A DNA stretch of 64,000 nucleotides from Pseudomonas sp. B33.4 (GTDB lineage: Bacteria; Pseudomonadota; Gammaproteobacteria; Pseudomonadales; Pseudomonadaceae): contig NZ_CP140706.1 of the NCBI RefSeq assembly GCF_034555375.1, positions 4,331,001 to 4,395,000 of the forward strand. Reading direction: 5' to 3'. A program made the translations under genes and the position numbers. The notes under the pieces were generated by a model that saw nothing but the letters and a program-made list of their open reading frames with translations, searched no databases and was not told the DNA's origin. This document shows, one piece after another, positions 28,042-37,534 of this stretch (within the stretch, counting starts at the first letter, position 1; the number at the start of each line of letters is the position of its first letter).

Positions 28042-28314
28042 ATGAGCAATATCATCAGCCCGGCGCATCTGGACTACGGCCTCGATACGCTGTTCGGGCG
28101 TATCACCAAAAGCGTGGACTGCCGCGTTGGGCTGGAGGCGGTCGAGGATGATCCGTTTCGCTTTGCCCTGAGAGTGCCGGCGCCGCTACCGGAAGACCTC
28201 GACCAGGCGAAAACCGTGGTGGTCCGGGTTGAAGGGCGACGGCTGCAAGGCACGGTGCGGCATGCCGAGCGGCTGGATGATGAGAGTCTGAAACTGGAAG
28301 TGGAGCCTGATTAG
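28042..28314 (+). CDS. Small conserved hypothetical protein
   Basis: A 90-residue acidic soluble protein without signal peptide or membrane segment. I do not recognise a named family. The latter half has alternating hydrophobic residues (KTVVVRVEGRRLQGTVRHAERLDDESLKLEVE), suggesting a small beta-rich fold. GGGGGAA lies before the ATG. The stop codon sits inside the loop of an intrinsic terminator, which supports the frame and shows it is the last gene of its unit with 27775-28002. Confidence 0.7.
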   Translation: MSNIISPAHLDYGLDTLFGRITKSVDCRVGLEAVEDDPFRFALRVPAPLPEDLDQAKTVVVRVEGRRLQGTVRHAERLDDESLKLEVEPD

Positions 28315-28327
28315 GCTCCACTTTTTT
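28300..28327 (+). terminator. Intrinsic terminator overlapping a stop codon
   Basis: GTGGAGCC and GGCTCCAC form an eight-base stem with the loop TGATTA that contains the TAG stop, followed by six T. Confidence 0.9.
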
Positions 28328-28339
28328 ATGCGTCGATCG

Positions 28340-28504
28340 TTATTTGTGGGCGCATTTACAGCCCTTGGTTGAACATTCTTCGCCGCTTTTGTGGTGGTGG
28401 GCGCAGGCTTCGCAGCAATAGTGCTTGCCGTGGACGGCGTACGCATGATCGCCTTCCTTGATTGTGCATTTGCAGTCGGGGCAATCGCATTTTCTATCGG
28501 GCAT
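28340..28504 (-). CDS. Bacterial metallothionein
   Basis: A 54-residue cytoplasmic metal-binding protein with ten cysteines and several histidines. The N-terminal cluster CDCPDCKC, the central CCEAC, and the C-terminal CSTKGCKC follow the SmtA/BmtA pattern. A His-rich link (HAYAVHGKHY and AHHHK) joins the clusters, as in Pseudomonas metallothioneins, which bind zinc or cadmium. AAGGAG lies before the chosen ATG; the longer in-frame extension upstream is not supported. Confidence 0.92.
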   Translation of the reverse strand: MPDRKCDCPDCKCTIKEGDHAYAVHGKHYCCEACAHHHKSGEECSTKGCKCAHK

Positions 28505-28563
28505 GGGGCAGACTCCTTGGGTGGTGGTTGTCTGGGGCTTGAAGGGCAAGCCTTAATAACCAG

Positions 28564-28599
28564 TGTAGGAGCTGCCGCAGGCTGCGATCTTTTGATTTT
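28564..28599. repeat. Single REP arm (TGTAGGAGCTGCCGC family)
   Basis: One arm, TGTAGGAGCTGCCGCAGG to TTTTGATTTT, without the facing partner. The position expected for the second arm is occupied by a hexanucleotide tract. Confidence 0.85.
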
Positions 28600-28603
28600 G
28601 TTT

Positions 28604-28627
28604 GGGATTGGGATTGGGATTGGGATT
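28604..28627. repeat. Tandem GGGATT hexanucleotide tract
   Basis: Four perfect GGGATT units follow one another, then a short run of G. The tract abuts the orphan REP arm. Confidence 0.95.
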
Positions 28628-28632
28628 GGGGG

Positions 28633-29475
28633 CATATCCGTTGCTGCGGGTGCCGCCGCTGGCGGTTTCGCTCTTACAGCGAGTCACCTTTTCCAAACGC
28701 CGAAAAGGTAACCCAAAAGGCTTTGCCCCAGCGTACGGCACTTCGCTGAGGATCAGTGTTCCCTCGCTACGGTGTCCATCCGGGGGCATCGCCTACGGTT
28801 TGCTTCGCTGCACCTCCTCTCGATGTATGCGGCTACGCCGCACGGCGCTGCGCGCCTACCCCCGGATGAACACCTCCGCTCGGCCTGCCGAAGGGGCTTG
28901 AGATCAAAAGCCGAAGCCAAAGCCAGATCAAGATCACAAGCCAGATCAAAAGCCCCTCACCCTAGCCCTCTCCCGGAGGGAGAGGGGACTGACCGTGGTG
29001 TTTGGAGAAGGTACGCCGACGTGAAATACCGAGTTGAACGCACATGTTGAAAAGCCCACCAATCGGCTCCCTCTCCCTCGGGAGAGGGCTGGGCGGGCGG
29101 CGTTCCGATGAGGGGCGAGAACACCACAAAAACAAAGCCAAGCGCGCCGTGCTCTTCACCACTCAATAGGCCGAGTGTCAGCTCGCCTGCTCTTGATCTT
29201 GATCCACGGGCGACGTCGGAAGGCTTCGTTCCGGGATTGATCCGGGGGTGGGAGCGCAGCGACCGTTTGGCGCAGCCAAACACAGCGAGAGGAGGTGCAG
29301 CGAAGCAAACCGTAGGCGCTGCGCCCGGATCAATCCCGGAGCGAAGGAACCCCGAGCCCCAGCGAGCGGGCCGCACGCAGGAGCAAGCCTTTTGGGTTAC
29401 CTTTTCGGCGTTTGGAAAAGGTGACCCGCCGTAAGGGCGGAACCCTGAGCAGCCGTTACCGCAGCAACGGATATG
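28633..29475. repeat. Large inverted repeat: two head-on copies of an intergenic element
   Basis: Three blocks match in inverted orientation. They are a 17-base terminal block (28633-28649 with 29459-29475), a perfect 41-base block (28683-28723 with 29385-29425) and a perfect 32-base block (28791-28822 with 29286-29317). Sequence between the blocks is diverged, so these are two related copies rather than one recent duplication. Confidence 0.9.
28953..29092. repeat. CCCTCACCC-ended intergenic element, copy B
   Basis: Starts CCCCTCACCCTAGCCC and reaches CTCCCTCTCCCTCGGGAGAGGGCTGGG. The right end is degenerate. It sits inside the large inverted repeat, so it may have inserted there. Confidence 0.85.
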
Positions 29476-29482
29476 TACTCAC

Positions 29483-29935
29483 TCACCCAGCCTGACGCGA
29501 ACTCCTATACATAAAAACCAAAGCCACCCCCAAACACACCATCGCCAAAATCCGACTCGAAGAAAGCTCAATCGCCGGATTCCCCAACCAGCCAAAATTA
29601 TCAATCAACATCCCCATCCCCAACTGCCCGACAATCACCGCCACCGTCGCCACAGCCGTCCCCACCACCGGCACCGCCCCGACCATCACCATCATGTACA
29701 CCACGCCAAACAGCGCCCCGGTCAACTGCCACTTCGGCACCTGCAAAAGACTCACCGCCTGCGCCGGCTCAAAAAACAAAATCAACAAGCCGGTCGTCAA
29801 AGCACCCACGACAAACGTCAACAAACTACTGCGCAACACCCCAACCGACTCGCCCAAACGCCCATTGATCGCCGCCTGCACACTCAACACCGCACCGGCC
29901 AACACCACCACCGCCAACAAAATAATCAGACTCAT
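29483..29935 (-). CDS. DMT-superfamily YdcZ (DUF606) membrane protein, second of a pair
   Basis: About 150 residues with five hydrophobic helices. The sequence LAGAVLSVQAAINGRLGE at the N-terminus and VGQLGMGMLIDNFGW near 115 are typical of the DUF606/YdcZ drug/metabolite transporter-like family. The ATG at 29935 overlaps the end of the upstream partner's stop region (TGAGTGATG); a GTG one codon earlier is possible. Paired half-size proteins of this kind probably form a heterodimeric carrier. Substrate unknown. Confidence 0.82.
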   Translation of the reverse strand: MSLIILLAVVVLAGAVLSVQAAINGRLGESVGVLRSSLLTFVVGALTTGLLILFFEPAQAVSLLQVPKWQLTGALFGVVYMMVMVGAVPVVGTAVATVAVIVGQLGMGMLIDNFGWLGNPAIELSSSRILAMVCLGVALVFMYRSSRQAG

Positions 29936-29938
29936 CAC

Positions 29939-30424
29939 TCACCCCCGCGCAATCAAAACCAAAGCCACCACAATCAACCCCAACGCCAGCCAGCGCTCGG
30001 CATTGACCTTCTTGCGCGTCGCCCCGAACCAGCCGAAATGGTCAATCAACACACTCTTGCCGACCTGACCGGACAGAATCGCAATCATCGTCATGGCGAT
30101 GCCGATATGCGGCGTCGCCAGCGTCAACACCACCACATACATCGGCCCCAGAAATCCGCCAATCAACTGCCAGCGCGGCAGATCAGTCAGCGCTGGCCCC
30201 TTCTGTGGCCCGGCAAACAACAAAAGTAAAAACAGAATCGCCGAGCCGACCCCGAAGATGCTCAAAGTCGCCCACAGATGCCCGACCTGCACACCCAACG
30301 GCCCAAGCAACCCCGCCTCCACCGACAAGCCCATACCCGCCAGAATCACCAGCGGCAGCAACAACAGGCGCAACCCCGACTTCTTCACCGGCGCCGCGAC
30401 GGCGACCTCATCCAACGTCTGCAT
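29939..30424 (-). CDS. DMT-superfamily YdcZ (DUF606) membrane protein, first of a pair
   Basis: About 161 residues, starting MQTLDEVAV, with a short charged N-terminus and five hydrophobic helices. It shares LSGQVGKSVLIDHFGW with its neighbour's VGQLGMGMLIDNFGW, showing that the two are paralogues. They are separated by at most three bases, so translation is likely coupled. A LysR regulator is divergently transcribed 113 bases away and may control the pair. Confidence 0.82.
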   Translation of the reverse strand: MQTLDEVAVAAPVKKSGLRLLLLPLVILAGMGLSVEAGLLGPLGVQVGHLWATLSIFGVGSAILFLLLLFAGPQKGPALTDLPRWQLIGGFLGPMYVVVLTLATPHIGIAMTMIAILSGQVGKSVLIDHFGWFGATRKKVNAERWLALGLIVVALVLIARG

Positions 30425-30537
30425 AAACAATATTCCACTCAAGTAAACGATGGCGCGGATTATCGGCTGGCGAAGCTGTGCGATAAATGGGAGCATCCGG
30501 ACAACACTTTTGCGCAATTCGCACAGCAGGACACATC

Positions 30538-31473
30538 ATGCACGGGCTCAACGAACTCGGATTCAAGGCACTCAGGCTGTTTGTGGCCGTGCTCGATCAC
30601 GGCAGCTTCTCTGAAGTGGCCCGCCGCGAAGGCGTGGCGCCCTCCTCGATTTCCCGGCAGATCCAGTTGATGGAACAGGCGCTGAATCAGCAATTGCTCT
30701 ACCGCCACACCCGTGCCGTCACGCCCACCGAGGCCGGGCGCATGCTCGGTCACCATGCGCGGCTGGTGCTGGTGCAACTGGAAGAAGCCGAACAGGCGTT
30801 GCAGGAACAACAAAGTGAACCCACCGGCCTGGTGCGGATCAACGCCCCGGTGGTGTTCGGCCAGCGGCATCTGACGCCGTGGCTGGGCCAGTTGTGTGCG
30901 CGTTATCCGAAGCTGCAACTGGATATCCAGCAGACCGATCACTACGTCGATCCATTGCAGGAAGGTGCCGACCTGCTGTTCCGCATCGGCCCGCTGCACG
31001 ATTCGAGCATGCAGGCGCGGATTCTCGCGCCGCATCGCTTTCAGGTTGCAGCCAGCCCCGCTTATCTCGAGCGTCATGGCTCCCCGCAGAAACCTGAAGA
31101 TCTCGCGCAACATCAGTGTCTGGCCTACAAAGGCGCGACCGGCCTGCAGCGCTGGTTTTTCCGCCGCGAGAGCGAGGACTGGACGCCGTACTCGGTGAAA
31201 GGCCCGATCACTGGTAACCACGCCGACACCCTTACCCAAGCCGCCGAGCAGGGGTTGGGGCTGGTGATGTTTCCGTCGTGGCTGATTGGTGAAGCGGTGC
31301 GCGACGGCACGCTGGTGCCGGTGTTGAGGGAATATCAGGTGTCGAACAGCCTGGAGCCGCAGCAGATTGCGGTGTTGTGGCCGGGGAGCCGGCGGTTATC
31401 GGTGAAGGTGCGGACGGTGATTGATTTCTTTATCGAATGCTTTGGTGAAGTGCCTTACTGGGATCGACCTTGA
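30538..31473 (+). CDS. LysR family transcriptional regulator
   Basis: A 311-residue LTTR. The winged helix-turn-helix spans about 1-65 (LRLFVAVLDHGSFSEVARREGVAPSSISRQIQLMEQAL). The effector-binding domain follows from about 90 (TGLVRINAPVVFGQRHL onward). It is divergent from the YdcZ pair, the usual arrangement of an LTTR and its target. The start at the ATG of MHGLNEL fits the domain boundary better than longer frames. Confidence 0.92.
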   Translation: MHGLNELGFKALRLFVAVLDHGSFSEVARREGVAPSSISRQIQLMEQALNQQLLYRHTRAVTPTEAGRMLGHHARLVLVQLEEAEQALQEQQSEPTGLVRINAPVVFGQRHLTPWLGQLCARYPKLQLDIQQTDHYVDPLQEGADLLFRIGPLHDSSMQARILAPHRFQVAASPAYLERHGSPQKPEDLAQHQCLAYKGATGLQRWFFRRESEDWTPYSVKGPITGNHADTLTQAAEQGLGLVMFPSWLIGEAVRDGTLVPVLREYQVSNSLEPQQIAVLWPGSRRLSVKVRTVIDFFIECFGEVPYWDRP

Positions 31474-31491
31474 GTCTTTGAAGATCAAAAG

Positions 31492-31669
31492 CCCCTCACC
31501 CTAGCCCTCTCCCGGAGGGAGAGGGAACTGACCGAGGTGTCTTGCGTCATCCATCGACCTGAAAGATTGAGTCGATTATGGATTCGGTAAAGCTGCTTCA
31601 GGTCGACGGAGTTCCACAGCATCCCCCAATCAGTCCCCTCTCCCTCTGGGAGAGGGCTAGGGTGAGGGG
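31492..31669. repeat. CCCTCACCC-ended intergenic element, copy C
   Basis: Perfect inverted ends (CCCCTCACCCTAGCCCTCTCC and complement) enclose about 135 bases with an inner inverted pair GTCGACCTGAA-like. It lies between the convergent LysR and chemoreceptor genes and could fold into a long hairpin. Confidence 0.9.
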
Positions 31670-31681
31670 CTTTTCAAGCGG

Positions 31682-33364
31682 TCAGATCCGGAACTGACCG
31701 ACAAGTTTGCCAAGGCGCTGCCCAAGCTCCGCCAGACTACGCGACGTCTGCGCCCCCAACTGCGTTTCATCGGCCACGTTATCCACCGCCACCGCAATCT
31801 GGTGCACGCTGCGGTTGATCTCTTCGGCCACCGCCGTCTGCTCCTCCGCCGCGCTGGCAATCTGCGCGTTCATCGAGTTGATCGTCGCAATCAACGATGC
31901 CATCGCATCCAGCGAAGCCCCGGCCTGATTGGCCTGCTGCGAAGTGCCGTCACCGGCCTCACTGGAACGGCGCATCGCCTCGACCGCTTGCTGGGTGCCC
32001 GCCTGCAAGCGGTCAATCATGCCCTGAATTTCCTGGGTGCTGATCTGCGTACGGCTGGCCAATGCCCGCACCTCATCCGCCACCACGGCAAATCCGCGAC
32101 CGGCTTCACCGGCGCGCGCCGCTTCAATCGCGGCGTTCAGCGCCAGCAGGTTAGTCTGTTCGGCGATCGAACGAATGACCCCAAGCACACCCACAATCGA
32201 CGTCACATCCTGCTGCAGGCTGTCGAGCGATACGCCGCTGCTGCGAATGTCATCGACCAAGGCATGAATCTGCTTGATGCTGCCCGCCACCACACGCTTG
32301 GCGCTCTGGCCTTCTTCGTCGGTCTGCTGGGCGGCGACGGCGGCGTTCTGCGCGCTTTTGGCGACTTCCTGTGCGGCGGCGGACATCTCGTTGATCGCGG
32401 TGGCGACCTGATCGGTCTCGTGACGCTGACGTTCCATCGCCTGATCCGAACGCTGGGCCTGATCGGACACCTGCGTCACCAGCCCAGTAAGTTGCGTGGT
32501 CATCTCGGTGATCTGCCGCACCAGGCCATGGATCTTGTCGACGAAGCGGTTGAACGAGCCGGCCAGTTCACCGAGTTCATCCTGGCTGGTGATGTTCAGC
32601 CGACGCGTGAGGTCGCCCTCACCCGCCGCGATGTCGTCGAGGTTGGCTTTCATCAGGGTCAGTGGACGCAAAATGGTATTGGCCAGCAGCATCCCCGCCG
32701 CCGCGATCACCAACAGCACCACTACTGCCACACCAACGATGCTCAGCACCACGCCTTGCATGCGCTCCTGCACCTGCGCTTCGACCAGAGCCACTTGCGC
32801 TTCGATGCCGTCGAGGTTGACCGAGGTGCCGACTGCCATGTCCCACTTCGCCAGGTATTCGGTGTAACCGAGTTTCGGCACCAACACCTGCGCATTGCCC
32901 GGCAGCGGCGAGCTGTATTGCAGATAGTGCGTGCCGTCCTTCGCCACACTGACCAGGCCACGGTTGACGTAAACGCCGTTCGGGTCACGGTTGTCCTTGA
33001 AGCTTTTGCCCACGCCTTCGGGGTCGTTGGCCTTGAACAGGCGCACGGTCTCGGAGTCGTAGCCGAAGAAGTAGCCGTCCTTGCCGTAGCGAATCCCCGA
33101 AAGCAACTTGATCGCCTGCGCCCGCGCATCAACGTCACCCGGAGCGGCCGCGTCGTACAGCGGTTTGATCGTGGTCATGGCCACGGCGACGTAACTTTGC
33201 AGAGTGGCTTTGGCATCGCCGAGCAGGCGTTCGCGGGTCTGTTCGACCTCTTTGTGCGCCTGTTCCTGGAGGATGAACAGCGTGGTCAGGCTGATGACCA
33301 GCGCAAAGAGCAACACCGGTAGAACGGCAAGGGACAGGACTTTAGCCTTGAGGCTCAGGCGCAT
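31682..33364 (-). CDS. Methyl-accepting chemotaxis protein, sCache type (CtpM-like)
   Basis: A 560-residue inner-membrane chemoreceptor. The first membrane helix spans about 9-31, a periplasmic single Cache domain about 40-200 ([30 protein letters not shown]), the second helix about 206-230, HAMP to about 285, and a cytoplasmic signalling helical bundle follows with the conserved tip [20 protein letters not shown]. The order chemoreceptor, carrier, chemoreceptor, BqsSR-like kinase and regulator matches P. aeruginosa PA2652-PA2657 as recalled. PA2652 is the malate receptor CtpM, of the same length, so malate is a plausible ligand. Confidence 0.9.
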   Translation of the reverse strand: MRLSLKAKVLSLAVLPVLLFALVISLTTLFILQEQAHKEVEQTRERLLGDAKATLQSYVAVAMTTIKPLYDAAAPGDVDARAQAIKLLSGIRYGKDGYFFGYDSETVRLFKANDPEGVGKSFKDNRDPNGVYVNRGLVSVAKDGTHYLQYSSPLPGNAQVLVPKLGYTEYLAKWDMAVGTSVNLDGIEAQVALVEAQVQERMQGVVLSIVGVAVVVLLVIAAAGMLLANTILRPLTLMKANLDDIAAGEGDLTRRLNITSQDELGELAGSFNRFVDKIHGLVRQITEMTTQLTGLVTQVSDQAQRSDQAMERQRHETDQVATAINEMSAAAQEVAKSAQNAAVAAQQTDEEGQSAKRVVAGSIKQIHALVDDIRSSGVSLDSLQQDVTSIVGVLGVIRSIAEQTNLLALNAAIEAARAGEAGRGFAVVADEVRALASRTQISTQEIQGMIDRLQAGTQQAVEAMRRSSEAGDGTSQQANQAGASLDAMASLIATINSMNAQIASAAEEQTAVAEEINRSVHQIAVAVDNVADETQLGAQTSRSLAELGQRLGKLVGQFRI

Positions 33365-33456
33365 TTTTGGGGCTCACTCTTTTGATTTTATTGGCGTGGT
33401 TAAAGGCTTTAACGGCACGCGCAAGCAAAAGTTGAGTCCGTGGTCACCCCACCCCC

Positions 33457-33546
33457 TGTAGGAGTGAGCCTGCTCGCGATAGCGGTGTATCAGTTGGCAG
33501 ATGTACTGACAGATAAACCGCTATCGCGAGCAGGCTCACTCCTACA
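33457..33546. repeat. Palindromic REP doublet (TGTAGGAGTGAGCC family)
   Basis: Outward TGTAGGAG ends with a short mismatched loop, between two same-direction genes (antiporter end and chemoreceptor start). Confidence 0.95.
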
Positions 33547-33561
33547 GTGGATACGTGGGAT

Positions 33562-34878
33562 TCAGAGAACCATCGCGGCCACCCAGCCGAACGCCAGTAA
33601 CGGCAGGTTGTAGTGCAGGAAGGTCGGCACCACGGTGTCCCAGATGTGGTGATGCTGGCCGTCGATGTTCAGGCCAGAGGTCGGCCCGAGGGTCGAATCC
33701 GAAGCCGGCGAACCGGCGTCGCCCAACGCGCCGGCGGTGCCAACGATGCACACGATCGCGATCGGGCTGAAGCCCAATTGCACGCACAGCGGCACAAAAA
33801 TCGCCGCCAGAATCGGCACCGTGGAAAACGACGAACCGATACCCATGGTCACCAGCAACCCGACCAGCAACATCAACAGCGCGCCGACACCCTTGCTGTG
33901 ATTGATCCACGACGCTGACGATTCGACCAGTGTCTGCACTTCGCCGGTGGCCTTCATCACTTCGGCAAAACCGGAGGCCGCGATCATGATGAAGCCGATC
34001 ATCGCCATCATCTTCATGCCTTCGGTGAACAGATCATCGGTCTCGCGCCATTTCACAATGCCGGACACCGAGAAGATCAGAAAACCGACCAGCGCCCCGA
34101 TAATCATCGAGTCCAGCAGCAGTTGCACAATGAACGCGGCGGCAATCGCCACACCGGCAATCATCAGGCTCAGCGGGTTGTACTGCACCGCCACTTGCTC
34201 GACCTGCTCGATCTTCGCCAGGTCGTACACGCGCCGCTTGCGATACGTGATGAACGCCATCGCCAGGCCGAAGACCATACCCAGCGCCGGAATGCCCATG
34301 GCGTGGGTGACGTTGATACCACTGATGTCGACGCCGCTGCGCGCAACATTGGCCAACAGAATTTCATTGAGGAAAATGTTGCCGAAGCCTACCGGCAGGA
34401 ACATGTACGGCGTGATCAGACCGAACGTCATGACGCAGGCGATCAAGCGACGGTCGAGTTGCAGCTTGGTCAGTACATAGAGAAGCGGCGGCACCAGCAG
34501 CGGAATGAACGCGATGTGGATCGGCAGGATGTTCTGCGAAGCGATTGCCACCACCCACAACAGGCCGATCAACAGCCATTTGACGCTGCCACCGCCGGTC
34601 GCATGTTGCCGGTCGACCATGGCCAGAGCCTTGTCGGCCAGCGCATGGGCCAGGCCAGACTTGGCAATCGCCACGGCGAAAGCGCCGAGCAACGCGTAGG
34701 ACAACGCCACCGTGGCGCCGCCGCCCAGGCCGCTGTTGAACGCCTTGAGCGTGGCGTCGATGCCCAGACCTCCGGTCAGACCGCCGACCAGCGCGCCCAC
34801 GATCAAGGCGATCACCACGTGCACGCGGGACAGGCTGAGCACCAGCATGACGCCGACTGCCGCTATGACTGCATTCAT
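33562..34878 (-). CDS. Na+/H+ antiporter family carrier (NhaC/YuiF-like)
   Basis: A 438-residue inner-membrane protein with 10-12 hydrophobic helices. [21 protein letters not shown] near 395 and [11 protein letters not shown] are typical of the Na+/H+ antiporter (NhaC-related, PF03553/PF13726) family, which also includes amino acid carriers. Its place between two chemoreceptors matches PA2653 of P. aeruginosa, so it may import a compound sensed by one of them. The coupling ion and the substrate are not determinable here. Confidence 0.85.
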   Translation of the reverse strand: MNAVIAAVGVMLVLSLSRVHVVIALIVGALVGGLTGGLGIDATLKAFNSGLGGGATVALSYALLGAFAVAIAKSGLAHALADKALAMVDRQHATGGGSVKWLLIGLLWVVAIASQNILPIHIAFIPLLVPPLLYVLTKLQLDRRLIACVMTFGLITPYMFLPVGFGNIFLNEILLANVARSGVDISGINVTHAMGIPALGMVFGLAMAFITYRKRRVYDLAKIEQVEQVAVQYNPLSLMIAGVAIAAAFIVQLLLDSMIIGALVGFLIFSVSGIVKWRETDDLFTEGMKMMAMIGFIMIAASGFAEVMKATGEVQTLVESSASWINHSKGVGALLMLLVGLLVTMGIGSSFSTVPILAAIFVPLCVQLGFSPIAIVCIVGTAGALGDAGSPASDSTLGPTSGLNIDGQHHHIWDTVVPTFLHYNLPLLAFGWVAAMVL

Positions 34879-35001
34879 TTCACTACCTCGAAAAACACTG
34901 CGGTGGAAAACCGACCGCCAGACAGAATGAGTCCGCCAAAGCTTAACCGGCGGATTTGCAAAGAGGGTCTTATTAGAAGGGCGCGCACTGTGAATGAAGC
35001 A

Positions 35002-35061
35002 GCGGCAAGCTGCAAGTCACAAGCCGCAAGCTTTTGCGTTTTTTCACTTGCAGCTTGCGGC
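35002..35061. repeat. Inverted repeat GCGGCAAGCTGCAAGT
   Basis: Sixteen-base arms (35002-35017 and 35046-35061) pair with one mismatch, enclosing a further AAGCCGCAAGC unit. It is a GCAAGCTGCAAG-type palindrome distinct from the REP families and lies in the leader before the TlpQ-like gene. Confidence 0.85.
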
Positions 35062-35135
35062 TGGAAGCTCAAGAAAGCTGCTCTTGGGCCGTTACAGTGC
35101 AAAGTCTCAGATATTTATCGAATAAGGACGTCTCC

Positions 35136-37283
35136 ATGTCGCACAGACAACTTTCCATCCAATGGAAAATCACCCTGCTCGCCGGCCTGTGCCTGGCCGG
35201 TATCGTGACCCTGTTGGTGGGTCTTTCGCTGTATCGCATGGAGCACAGTTCCGAACTGGTGAAAGCTTCGAGCATGGAAATGCTCACAGAGTCGGCGCAG
35301 GCGCGCATCGAGTCGCAAGGTGAAGTGCAGGCCGCCGGCATTCGCCAGCAATTCATGGACGCCTATCAGTATGGCCATGGCTTTTCGCGGCAGGTGTTGT
35401 TCCTGCGCGAACAGGCTGAGAAGCGTTTCCTTGATGCCTTCGACCTGCGCGAAGACATGACCCGTCAGGTCAAATCGGCGCTGCAAGCCAATCCGGATCT
35501 GCTCGGCCTGTCGCTGGTGTTCGAAGCCAATGCGCTGGACGGTAAGGATGAACTGTTCGCCGGTCAGGCTGAACTCGGCAGCAACGACAAGGGCCGTTTC
35601 GCACTGTACTGGTCGCAACCGACCCCGGGCAAAGTCACCTCGATGGCCCTGCCGGAAAGCGACATGGCCGACACCAGCACCGGCCCTAGCGGTCAGGCGG
35701 CCAATGCCTGGTTCACCTGCCCGCGCACCACGCTCAAACCGTGCGTGATCGAACCGTACTTCTATGTGATCGACGGGCAGAAGGTGCTGATGACCAGCAT
35801 CGTCTTCCCGCTGATGGTCAACGGTAAAGTCATCGCCTCGCTGTCGGTCGACATCAACCTCAACAGCCTGCAAGCGATCAGCCAGGGCGCGAGCAAAAAG
35901 CTCTATGACGGCCAGACCGCCGTGAGCATTATCAGCCCCGCCGGCCTGCTCGCCGGTTACAGCCCGGATGCCGGCAAACTCAGCCAGCGCCTGGATGCGG
36001 TGGATAAAACCAGCGGCGCCGAACTGCTGAGCAAACTCGCCTCCAGCACCAGCGTCAGCAGCCTGCACAGCAACGGCCAGTTGAAAGTGCTGTCGCCGTT
36101 CCAGCCAATTCCAGGCGGCCCGTCGTGGGGCGTGTTGCTCGACGTACCGGAAAAAGTCCTGGTCAGCCGCGCCGAAGCGCTCAAGCAACAACTGGACGCG
36201 AGCAACAACTCAGGCACCTTGATCGAACTGAGCCTCGGCGTGCTGGCCGCGCTGATCGGCCTGCTGCTGGTGTGGCTGATGGCGCGCAGCGTGACCAAAC
36301 CGATTCTCGGTGTGGCGCACATGCTTGAAGACATCGCCAGCGGTGAAGGCGATCTGACCCGCCGTCTGGCCTATGACAAGAAGGACGAACTGGGTCAACT
36401 GGCGGGTTGGTTCAACCGTTTCCTCGATAAGTTGCAGCCGATCATCGCCGAGGTGAAACGCTCGGTGCAGGATGCGCGCAACACTGCCGACCAGTCCTCG
36501 GCCATCGCCACCCAGACCAGCGCCGGCATGGAACAGCAATACCGTCAGGTCGATCAGGTCGCCACTGCGTCCCACGAAATGAGCGCCACCGCGCAAGACG
36601 TCGCCCGCAGCGCTGCACAAGCTGCCGAAGCCGCCAAGGATGCTGATCGCGCCACCCGCCAGGGCCTGACCGTAATCGACCGCACCACCGCGAGCATCGA
36701 CACCCTCGCCGCTGACATGAGCGCAGCGATGGTGCAAGTTGAAGGTCTGGCCGCCAACAGCGAGAAAATCGGCGCGGTGCTGGAAACTATCCGCGCCATC
36801 GCCGAACAGACCAACCTGCTGGCGCTCAACGCCGCGATTGAAGCGGCGCGTGCCGGTGAGGCTGGCCGTGGTTTTGCTGTGGTCGCCGACGAAGTGCGCA
36901 ACCTCGCCCGCCGCACACAGGAGTCGGTGGAAGAAACCCGTCAGGTCATTGAGCAGTTGCAGAGCGGTACGCAGGATGTGGTCGGTTCGATGGGCAACAG
37001 CCATCGTCAGGCTCAGGGCAGTGTCGAGCAGGTGGGCCAGGCGGTGACCGCGCTGCGCCAGATCGGCGAGGCGGTGACGGTGATCAGCGACATGAACCTG
37101 CAGATTGCCAGCGCCGCTGAGGAGCAGAGTGCGGTGGCAGAGGAGATCAACAAAAACGTGGCGACGATTCGCGATGTCACCGAGTCGCTGTCCGGACAGG
37201 CGAATGAGTCGGCGCGGGTGAGTCAGTCGCTCAATAGCCTGGCGAATCAGCAGCAGAGTTTGATGGATCAGTTTCGGGTTTGA
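35136..37283 (+). CDS. Methyl-accepting chemotaxis protein, dCache type (TlpQ-like)
   Basis: A 715-residue chemoreceptor starting MSHRQLS, with AAGGA seven bases upstream. One membrane helix lies at about 10-32, a double Cache periplasmic domain at about 40-355 ([20 protein letters not shown]; two cysteines could be paired), the second helix at 362-384, HAMP, and a signalling tip at about 555 ([20 protein letters not shown]). The gene order matches P. aeruginosa PA2654 (TlpQ), a receptor for histamine and polyamines of nearly the same length. The ligand is inferred by that comparison only. Confidence 0.9.
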   Translation: MSHRQLSIQWKITLLAGLCLAGIVTLLVGLSLYRMEHSSELVKASSMEMLTESAQARIESQGEVQAAGIRQQFMDAYQYGHGFSRQVLFLREQAEKRFLDAFDLREDMTRQVKSALQANPDLLGLSLVFEANALDGKDELFAGQAELGSNDKGRFALYWSQPTPGKVTSMALPESDMADTSTGPSGQAANAWFTCPRTTLKPCVIEPYFYVIDGQKVLMTSIVFPLMVNGKVIASLSVDINLNSLQAISQGASKKLYDGQTAVSIISPAGLLAGYSPDAGKLSQRLDAVDKTSGAELLSKLASSTSVSSLHSNGQLKVLSPFQPIPGGPSWGVLLDVPEKVLVSRAEALKQQLDASNNSGTLIELSLGVLAALIGLLLVWLMARSVTKPILGVAHMLEDIASGEGDLTRRLAYDKKDELGQLAGWFNRFLDKLQPIIAEVKRSVQDARNTADQSSAIATQTSAGMEQQYRQVDQVATASHEMSATAQDVARSAAQAAEAAKDADRATRQGLTVIDRTTASIDTLAADMSAAMVQVEGLAANSEKIGAVLETIRAIAEQTNLLALNAAIEAARAGEAGRGFAVVADEVRNLARRTQESVEETRQVIEQLQSGTQDVVGSMGNSHRQAQGSVEQVGQAVTALRQIGEAVTVISDMNLQIASAAEEQSAVAEEINKNVATIRDVTESLSGQANESARVSQSLNSLANQQQSLMDQFRV

Positions 37284-37314
37284 TTCGAGATTGGGGGGTG
37301 TCAGGTAGATCCAT

Positions 37315-37528
37315 GCCCCCTCACCCCAGCCCTCTCCCCCAAGGGGGCGAGGGGGAAAGGGAGCCGATCTCCGTGCCATTCAAAAGCTGAGTTCGGCTCG
37401 ATATTTCAGGCCACGGAAAGGCTTTCAAAGCCTGAGCTCGACTCGATGTTTCAGGTCGGTGTACCTCGAACAAACACCGCGGTCAGTCCCCTCTCCCTCC
37501 GGGAGAGGGTTAGGGTGAGGGGCTTCTC
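37315..37528. repeat. CCCTCACCC-ended intergenic element, copy D
   Basis: Left end CCCCCTCACCCCAGCCCTCTCC, right end GGGAGAGGGTTAGGGTGAGGGG. The middle has two diverged units of CTGAG(C/T)TCG(A/G)CTCGAT(A/G)TTTCAGG. It lies between convergent genes. Confidence 0.88.
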
Positions 37529-37534
37529 AAAGAC

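Larger units (their letters stand above)
28505..29482. other. Gene-free kilobase made of nested repeats
   Basis: No credible gene is found in this 978-base interval. It holds a single REP arm (28564), a GGGATT tract, two inverted copies of a larger repeat (28633-28900 and about 29200-29475) and a CCCTCACCC element (28953) between them. Confidence 0.75.

Noticed and set aside
28933..29100. Possible CRISPR or phage attachment region
   Set aside because: No regularly spaced direct repeats of 24-40 bases with unique spacers are seen, and no integrase or tRNA lies near.
28957..29376. Short frames in the repeat-rich interval 28505-29482
   Set aside because: They are made of repeat sequence found elsewhere in intergenic DNA, and their translations are unrelated to known proteins.
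30487..30537. Longer N-terminal form of the LysR regulator
   Set aside because: The extra residues are unlike any LysR N-terminus, and the ATG at 30538 aligns with the start of the DNA-binding domain.
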